Shown here in pieces: positions 58,785 to 64,000 of a stretch of 64,000 nt of DNA. The notes beneath the pieces were generated by a model. It made no database searches. It had not been told where the DNA came from and was given only the letters and a program-made list of their open reading frames with translations. Where the stretch lies: assembly GCF_017220215.1 (NCBI RefSeq), contig NZ_CP071129.1, positions 1-64,000 of the forward strand. Reading direction: 5' to 3'. Every line of letters begins with the position of its first letter. The stretch's first letter is position 1. A program made the position numbers and the translations under genes. Source of the stretch: Caballeronia sp. M1242. GTDB lineage: Bacteria > Pseudomonadota > Gammaproteobacteria > Burkholderiales > Burkholderiaceae.

Positions 58785-59327
58785 ATGAGCGATAACAACT
58801 TCCTGATCATCGACGACGACGAAGTCTTTTCGGGCATTCTGGCGCGCGGGCTGGCGCGTCGCGGCTACACGGCGCATCAGGCGCACAACGCGGACGACGC
58901 CGTGAAGCTCGCGAACCAGCACAAGTTCGGTCAAATCACGGTGGACTTGCATCTCGGCAACGATTCCGGGCTGCGCCTCGTCGCCCCGTTGCGCGACCTG
59001 CAACCGGATGCGCGCATTCTCGTGCTGACCGGCTATGCGAGTATCGCAACGGCCGTGCAAGCGGTGAAGGACGGCGCGGACAATTATCTGGCGAAGCCCG
59101 CGAACGTCGAATCGATTCTGCTGGCGCTTCAGGAAGAGGCGAGCGAGCAGACGGCCGAGGAAGCGATCGAGCATCCGACGCTGCTTTCGGTGGCGCGGCT
59201 GGAGTGGGAGCATATCCAGCGGGCGCTGGCGGAGAACAACGGCAATATTTCGGCGACGGCGCGCGCGCTCAACATGCATCGGCGCACGTTGCAGCGCAAG
59301 CTGGCGAAGAAGCCGGTGCGCCAGTAA
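58785..59327 (+). CDS. RegA/PrrA-type response regulator
   Basis: A 180-residue regulator: receiver domain with DDDE, D54 in ITVDLHLGNDSG, and the conserved K in YLAKP; then a short linker and a Fis-type HTH (about 139-176, HIQRALAENNGNISATARAL and NMHRRTLQRKL). The HTH is nearly that of RegA, but the run of prolines in the linker of photosynthetic RegA is missing. It follows the RegB-type kinase by 36 bp and is the cognate partner. AAGGAG lies 7-12 bp upstream. Confidence 0.94.
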   Translation: MSDNNFLIIDDDEVFSGILARGLARRGYTAHQAHNADDAVKLANQHKFGQITVDLHLGNDSGLRLVAPLRDLQPDARILVLTGYASIATAVQAVKDGADNYLAKPANVESILLALQEEASEQTAEEAIEHPTLLSVARLEWEHIQRALAENNGNISATARALNMHRRTLQRKLAKKPVRQ

Positions 59328-59794
59328 GCGACCGCTGCCACGCAGGAAAACGACGAACAAAAAAAGAACCGCCCAAGCCGGGGAACGAGGGCGGTAATCG
59401 GAGAGTTGCAACGACTTCGTGCATATACATGGGGATATGCACGAACGCAGCATACGTGCCGGCATCGCACCCTTATATACGATAAATCCGAAAAGTAGGA
59501 AGTCTCCTAATCGCCTGCTTGTTAGCAACAAGAAAGGTGTCTCCCATGCCGCCATGCGCGCGGCGATGTTTCCGCCATATACCCTGTATACCGCGCTCAA
59601 GAAACACGTCGCGAGCGCCGTAAAGCCTCCTTGTGCGTGACATGTATCGCGCAACGCCGGCATTGCACCGGCGAGAAGCGCTGTCCGCGGGCGTCGTCTG
59701 CGGGGCGCGGAAAAGGAGCCGGGGACCGGAAGCGAGCGAGCGCGTGCGCGCCGGCTGCGTCCGACGTGCCCGCTCGCGACATTCGGAGACATCG
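59328..59794. other. regA to chemoreceptor intergenic region
   Basis: 467 bp without a protein-coding gene that I can support. It contains a minus-strand small-RNA candidate (described separately) at 59359-59467. CGGAGACATCG gives the chemoreceptor Shine-Dalgarno at its right end. Confidence 0.5.
59359..59467 (-). ncRNA. Candidate small RNA with two C-rich hairpin loops
   Basis: Read on the minus strand: a -10-like TATATA (59479-59474), then an 11-bp perfect hairpin (59445-59416, stem TTCGTGCATAT, loop CCCCATGT), a single-stranded spacer and a 7-bp hairpin with an A/T run on the 3' side (59395-59359, stem ACCGCCC/GGGCGGT, loop containing TTCCCC, then TTCTTTTTTTG). The T-run lies on the minus strand only, so it is not a terminator for regA. 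No minus-strand gene is present to use it. The -35 is weak. Family unknown. Confidence 0.45.
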
Positions 59795-61354
59795 ATGAAA
59801 GGGTTTGACCGCCTGTCGGTCTTGAGCAAGCTGCTGTTGTCGTTCGCGGTCGTGATTCTGTTCACGGCATGCGTGGGCGGAACGGGCGTGGTGTCGCTTG
59901 CCAAGATGCATAGCCTCGTCGAGGAAATCGGCGACCGTCACATGGACGGCCTCTACTGGGCCGAGGAAATCAACAAGCACAAGGTCAACACGGACCTCGA
60001 CGCCGCCAACCTGACCTTCGCCGACGACGCCGGCAAGCAGAAGCTCAAGCAGGACATGGGCGAATCGCTCGCCGCGATGCATCGCGCGTTCGAGCGCATG
60101 CGCCCGACGCTCTCGACGCCGCAAGGCTCGGCGCTCTACGACGCCGCGAGCCAGTCGGTCGCCGCGTGGGAAGAGATCGTGCAGATGCAGATGGGCGTGA
60201 AGCCGATGCCTATCGACGTCGATCAGATGGGGTTGATTGCACGCGCGATTGCCGCGAGCGAGAAGGCGCGCGACGCGCTGGAGCGGCTCGCCGACTACAA
60301 GCGTGCGCGCGCGACGGCGGCGCGCGCGAGCGCGGCGGCGGAGTACGACACCATGCGCGTCGTGTTGCTCGCGCTCGTTCTGGGCGCGATGGCGGCGGGC
60401 GCGGTGCTCGCGGTGGTCATCGGCCGGCGTCTTGCCGCGCAGCTCGGCGGCGAGCCGGCGTATGCGGCGCAGATCGCCAACCGCATTGCGCAAGGCGATC
60501 TGACGGCGCGCGTCGAGACGCGTCCCGGCGACGACAGCAGCATGCTGCACAGCCTCGGCAACATGAGCAGCAAGCTCGCGGAGATCGTCGGCGGCATTCG
60601 CCACGCGAGCGAGTCGATTTTGTTCGCATCGCGCGAGATCGCGCAGGGCAACACCGACCTCTCGCAACGCACGGAGGAACAGGCGGCGTCGCTGGAAGAA
60701 ACCGCGTCGAGCATGGAGCAGCTGACCGCGACCGTGCGCCAGAACGCGAGCAATGCCGACGAAGCCACCACGCTCGCGCGCGGCGCGTCGGACGTGTCGG
60801 CGCGCGGCAGCGAACTGGTCGGCGAAGTGGTCGACAACATGCGCGAACTGGCGTCAGGCAGCAAGCGCATGACGGACATCATCGCGGTGATCGAAGGCAT
60901 CGCGTTCCAGACGAACATTCTCGCGTTGAACGCAGCCGTCGAAGCGGCGCGGGCGGGCGAAGAAGGGCGCGGCTTCGCGGTCGTGGCGGGCGAAGTGCGC
61001 TCGCTCGCGCAGCGCAGCGCGATGTCGGCGAAGGAGATCAAGGAACTGATCGAAGCCTCGACGGCGCGCGTGGACAGCGGCGCGGCGATTGCCGAGCGCG
61101 CCGGCGCGACGATGGCGGAAGTCACGGAAGCCGTGCAGCGCGTGACGGGCATCATGGCGCAGATTTCGGCGGCGTCGCACGAGCAGAGCGCGGGCATCGA
61201 GCAGGTGAATCGCGCGGTCGCGCAGATGGATCAGGTGACGCAGCAGAACGCGGCGCTCGTCGAGCAGGCCGCAGCAGCGGCCGGGGCGATGGCGGATCAG
61301 GCCGAGCAGTTGAAAGGCGCGGTGGCGGTGTTCGAGCTCGAAGGGCGCGCTTAA
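59795..61354 (+). CDS. Methyl-accepting chemotaxis protein
   Basis: A 519-residue chemoreceptor. TM1 (about 12-34), a periplasmic four-helix-bundle sensor domain, TM2 (about 190-212), HAMP and the cytoplasmic signalling domain. The hairpin tip is GIAFQTNILALNAAVEAARA and GRGFAVVAGEVRSLAQRSA. There is no CheR-tethering pentapeptide at the C-terminus. The ligand is unknown. ATG 59795 follows CGGAGAC. It is the last gene before the tandem repeat block; a long GC-rich leader precedes it. Confidence 0.94.
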   Translation: MKGFDRLSVLSKLLLSFAVVILFTACVGGTGVVSLAKMHSLVEEIGDRHMDGLYWAEEINKHKVNTDLDAANLTFADDAGKQKLKQDMGESLAAMHRAFERMRPTLSTPQGSALYDAASQSVAAWEEIVQMQMGVKPMPIDVDQMGLIARAIAASEKARDALERLADYKRARATAARASAAAEYDTMRVVLLALVLGAMAAGAVLAVVIGRRLAAQLGGEPAYAAQIANRIAQGDLTARVETRPGDDSSMLHSLGNMSSKLAEIVGGIRHASESILFASREIAQGNTDLSQRTEEQAASLEETASSMEQLTATVRQNASNADEATTLARGASDVSARGSELVGEVVDNMRELASGSKRMTDIIAVIEGIAFQTNILALNAAVEAARAGEEGRGFAVVAGEVRSLAQRSAMSAKEIKELIEASTARVDSGAAIAERAGATMAEVTEAVQRVTGIMAQISAASHEQSAGIEQVNRAVAQMDQVTQQNAALVEQAAAAAGAMADQAEQLKGAVAVFELEGRA

Positions 61355-61399
61355 GCGGACGGCAGGGCGGCGGAGGCAGGGCTTGCGCGGGCTGGTGGC

Positions 61400-61995
61400 G
61401 GTTCGGGCGTCTTCGCGTCGAGCGAATGCCGATTGAAAAAGCGCCCGCCGATCGCGCAGGCAACGTCGCGTGTAGGTGCGCGCCGATGGTTCGCGTTCGC
61501 CCGCAAGCCGGTGTCGGTTCGCGCAGAAAGGTTCGCGTTCGCCCGCAAACCGGTGCCGGTTCGCGCGTCGTCGCATCGAGCGAACGCCGCTTGAAGAATC
61601 GCCCGCCGATCGCGCAGGCAACGTCGCGTGTAGGCGCGCGAGAAGGTCTGTCTCCGCCCGCAGGACGTCGCCGGTTCGCGCGTCGTCGCATCAACCGAAC
61701 GCCGCCTGAAGAAGCGCCCGCCGATCGCGCAGGCAGCATCGCCCGTAGGCGCGCGGAAACGTTCGGATTCGCCCTCAGGCCGGTGTCGGTTCGTGCGTCG
61801 TCGCATCGAGCGAACGCCGCTTGAACAGCGCGCGCCGATTACGCGGGCAACGTCGCGTGCAGGCGCCCGCATAAGGGTTCGGATTCGCCTGCAAGCCGGT
61901 GGCGGGTTCACGCGTCGTCGCATCAAGCGAATGCCGCTGCAAAACAGCGTTCGCCGATCGCGCAGGCAACGTTGCGTGTAGGCGTGCGGCAAGGC
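61400..61995. repeat. Five imperfect tandem repeats of about 115 bp
   Basis: A conserved segment (GCCGATCGCGCAGGCAACGT) recurs at about 61447, 61605, 61720, 61834 and 61953, i.e. spacings of 158, 115, 114 and 119 bp. The first unit contains an extra duplicated ~43 bp piece. Each unit has the order: CGTCGTCGCATCGAGCGAA, CGCCGCTTGAA, GCCGATCGCGCAGGC, GTAGGCGCGCG, GGTTCGGATTCGCC. Spacings are not all multiples of three, so any frame shifts from copy to copy; the long frames on both strands are by-products of the GC content. Confidence 0.85.
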
Positions 61996-62213
61996 CCACC
62001 TCCGTCGCCGATTCGCCGGCGACTAAGCCCGCAACACCACGCGACAGCGCCCACGCAACCCCAACCCCCGCGAAACCGCGCCCAACATCGCATAAGCAAC
62101 ACCGATTTTCGGCTCGCTTGCCTCGGTTCGGCCCACTCCGTACACTCGCGCCTGTCCGAAGAATCAAGCGCGCCGCGTGGCCGGCGCATCATCGCCGAGA
62201 AGGAGAGCTGCCC

Positions 62214-63515
62214 ATGTCCGATTCCTATTTCCCGCGCTGGCCCGAGCAGCCGAATGCCGAAGGCGGGCGCGTCGTCGGGCCTGACGAGCGCCTGCCCTGG
62301 CCGCAAATGATCGCGATGGGCATTCAGCACGTCGTCGCGATGTTCGGCTCCACCGTGCTCGCGCCGCTCCTGATGGGCTTCGATCCGAATCTCTGCATCT
62401 TCATGTCCGGCATCGGCACGCTGCTGTTTTTCGTGCTCGTAGGCGGACGCGTGCCGAGCTATCTCGGCTCCAGCTTCGCGTTCATCGGGCTCGTGATCGC
62501 GGTCACGGGCTACTCCGGGCACGGCGCGAACCCCAACATTCCGGTCGCGCTCGGCGGCATCATCGCGTGCGGCGTGGCGTATGCGGTCATCGGCGCGATC
62601 GTCGCGGCAGTCGGCACACGCTGGATCGAAGCGCTGATGCCGCCCGTCGTCACCGGCTCGATCGTCTGCGTGATCGGGCTGAATCTCGCGCCGATCGCCG
62701 TGAAAGGCGTGAGCGGCAGCAACTTCGATTCGTGGATGGCGCTCGTCACCGTGCTGTGCGTCGGCGGCGTCGCGGTGTTCGCGCGCGGCATGGCGCAGCG
62801 GCTGCTCATTCTGATCGGCCTCGCCATTGCGTACATCATCTACGCGGTGCTGACCAACGGCATGGGCATGGGCAAGCCGATCGACTTCGGCATCGTCTCG
62901 AACGCCGCGTGGTTCGGCCTGCCGCACTTCACCGCGCCGGTCTTCCAGCCGCAGGCCATGACGCTGCTCGCGCCCATCGCGATCATTCTCGTCGCGGAAA
63001 ATCTCGGCCACATCAAGGCGGTCGGCGCGATGACCGGACGCAGTCTCGACAAGTACATCGGCCGCGCGTTCATCGGCGACGGGCTTGCCACTATCGTCTC
63101 GGGCTTTGCCGGCGGCACGGGCGTGACGACCTACGCGGAAAACATCGGCGTGATGGCAGTCACCAAGATCTACTCGACGCTCGTGTTCGTGATCGCGGCG
63201 CTCTTCGCCATCGTGCTCGGCTTTTCGCCGAAGTTCGGCGCGCTGATCCAGACGATTCCCGGCCCGGTGCTCGGCGGCGTGTCGATCGTCGTGTTCGGGC
63301 TGATCGCGGTGACGGGCGCGCGCATCTGGGTCGTCAACAAGGTGGACTTCTCGGATAACCGCAATCTGATCGTCGCGGCAGTGACGCTCGTGCTCGGCGC
63401 AGGCGATTTCACGCTGAAGCTCGGCGGTTTCGCGCTCGGTGGCATCGGCACGGCGACGTTCGGCGCGATCATTTTCTACGCGATTTTGCGGCGGCGCGGG
63501 GCGGGTGTCGTTTGA
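62214..63515 (+). CDS. NCS2 uracil-type nucleobase permease
   Basis: A 433-residue membrane protein of the NCS2/UraA family with about 14 helices. IQHVVAMFGSTVLAPLLMG is the N-terminal motif (QH signature of UraA), and PIAIILVAENLGHIKAVG plus FAGGTGVTTYAENIGVMAVT the substrate region; GGTGVTTYAENIG is close to the uracil permease signature. Most likely uracil:H+ symport; xanthine or another base is the alternative. Strong AAGGAG 9-14 bp before ATG 62214. No pyrimidine genes are adjacent in the window. Confidence 0.92.
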   Translation: MSDSYFPRWPEQPNAEGGRVVGPDERLPWPQMIAMGIQHVVAMFGSTVLAPLLMGFDPNLCIFMSGIGTLLFFVLVGGRVPSYLGSSFAFIGLVIAVTGYSGHGANPNIPVALGGIIACGVAYAVIGAIVAAVGTRWIEALMPPVVTGSIVCVIGLNLAPIAVKGVSGSNFDSWMALVTVLCVGGVAVFARGMAQRLLILIGLAIAYIIYAVLTNGMGMGKPIDFGIVSNAAWFGLPHFTAPVFQPQAMTLLAPIAIILVAENLGHIKAVGAMTGRSLDKYIGRAFIGDGLATIVSGFAGGTGVTTYAENIGVMAVTKIYSTLVFVIAALFAIVLGFSPKFGALIQTIPGPVLGGVSIVVFGLIAVTGARIWVVNKVDFSDNRNLIVAAVTLVLGAGDFTLKLGGFALGGIGTATFGAIIFYAILRRRGAGVV

Positions 63516-63548
63516 TGTTTGCTGGGGTGCGGCCACGCCGCCCCCCCT

Positions 63549-64000
63549 TTAGGCCGTCATCCCCCGCTTACGATTCACGATCGCCGTCTCCGAAAGATCA
63601 ATCTCCCGCATCAGCTTGTTCAGCGTCTCATCGTTGATCGCCTGATCCGTTCTCAGCCGCAGCACTTCCGCGCGCTCGGCCCGCAGGGCCGCCATTCTGA
63701 GCCGCGTTTCCACGATCTCGCTTCGTCTCGCCGCCACGCGCGGCGCTTCCTCGTCGCCGAGCGATTCCAGCCGCAGCCGGTACGTGTCCATCACGCGCGC
63801 CGTCGAATCCGCGCAGCGGGCCGACGCAGCTTCGTCCATGTCGTCGGTGAGCAGCGCGTGCGTTTCGTCGATGGCGCGGATCGCCGCCTGCGCCGCGCGC
63901 CGACGCGCCAGCCGCTCCTCCGCCGCGTGCGGATTGCGCTCGCGCTTCGCGCCGCGCAGCACCACCGGCAAGCCGACGACCGCAATCAAAAGCGAAGCCA
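63549..64000 (-). CDS. Na+/H+ antiporter (CPA1), C-terminal part
   Basis: The gene enters from the right edge of the window. The visible ~150 residues start with the end of a hydrophobic helix (ASLLIAVVGLPVVLR) and continue as a charged cytoplasmic tail (RNPHAAEERLARRRAAQ, AINDETLNKLMREIDLSE). The frame remains open to base 64000, and no good start codon lies in the visible part, so the full gene begins outside. By the helix-plus-basic-tail pattern it is a CPA1-type Na+/H+ antiporter, as found in Burkholderiaceae; the transport domain itself is not visible. Confidence 0.72.
   Translation of the reverse strand, partial: ASLLIAVVGLPVVLRGAKRERNPHAAEERLARRRAAQAAIRAIDETHALLTDDMDEAASARCADSTARVMDTYRLRLESLGDEEAPRVAARRSEIVETRLRMAALRAERAEVLRLRTDQAINDETLNKLMREIDLSETAIVNRKRGMTA

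Noticed and set aside
57105-59792. 895-codon minus-strand frame opposite regB and regA
   Set aside because: It is antisense to two clear two-component genes and its product has no recognisable domain.
61351-61992. 213-codon frame (and similar ones) on the minus strand in the repeat block
   Set aside because: Repeat spacings of 158, 115, 114 and 119 bp shift the frame, so the same DNA is read as different peptides (CLRDRR in some units, CAIGGRFF in others).

Overview
This window is GC-rich chromosomal DNA that begins exactly at the dnaA start codon. Gene content and gene order (dnaA-dnaN-gyrB; mreBCD-mrdA-rodA divergent from gatCAB; dprA divergent from def-fmt-lysE-htpX-rsmB-DUF4390-ntrY/X; a QueE with the CX14CX2C cluster loop) point to the betaproteobacterial family Burkholderiaceae, most likely the Paraburkholderia/Caballeronia group. 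The assignment rests on protein recognition and synteny from memory, not on a database search. Most of the window is core housekeeping DNA; accessory material is confined to a few short stretches.

Layout. 0-8.2 kb: replication genes dnaA, dnaN and gyrB, then an accessory HNH restriction endonuclease of the phosphorothioate-reading (ScoMcrA-like) type, a small zinc-ribbon protein and the RNA helicase dbpA. 8.2-10.1 kb: an MFS exporter divergent from a DUF488 protein. 10.1-14.3 kb: a small accessory island between a 5'-truncated DUF799 lipoprotein remnant and a tRNA-Lys gene. It holds a 904-residue cell-wall-degrading protein (degenerate M23 domain, inserted SH3, C-terminal GH108 muramidase) and, 5 bp downstream, a small exported protein that is a good immunity candidate. 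14.3-24.3 kb: a thioesterase-patatin-OsmC cluster, a D-2-hydroxyacid dehydrogenase, GTP-dependent PEP carboxykinase, a LysR regulator, topoisomerase III and a thioredoxin-like protein. 24.4-34.4 kb: dprA, def, fmt, a LysE exporter, htpX, rsmB, a DUF4390 protein and an NtrY/NtrX-like two-component pair whose regulator has no AAA+ domain.

34.4-38.5 kb: tRNA-Phe, the queuosine-precursor genes queC-queE-queD, an HpcH/HpaI aldolase and a Sel1-repeat protein. 38.5-44.8 kb (minus): the rod-shape operon mreB-mreC-mreD-mrdA-rodA. 45.2-50.3 kb: gatCAB for tRNA-dependent amidation, a PPK2 polyphosphate kinase and exonuclease III. 50.3-54.3 kb (minus): an M48 protease with an AmpG-type permease, and metX-metW. 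54.6-57.3 kb: a Phd/YefM-RelE/ParE toxin-antitoxin pair, a HAD nucleotidase, argB and a small Cys-rich protein. 57.4-64 kb: a RegB/RegA redox two-component system, a chemoreceptor, a block of non-coding ~115 bp tandem repeats, a uracil-type NCS2 permease and the 3' end of a Na+/H+ antiporter that runs off the window.

Most interesting for follow-up: the muramidase/immunity cassette with its internal drop in GC; the lone phosphorothioate-type restriction gene next to gyrB; an apparently undescribed minus-strand small-RNA candidate with two C-rich hairpin loops between regA and the chemoreceptor; and the tandem repeat array upstream of the uracil permease. No CRISPR array, transposase or prophage structural module was seen.
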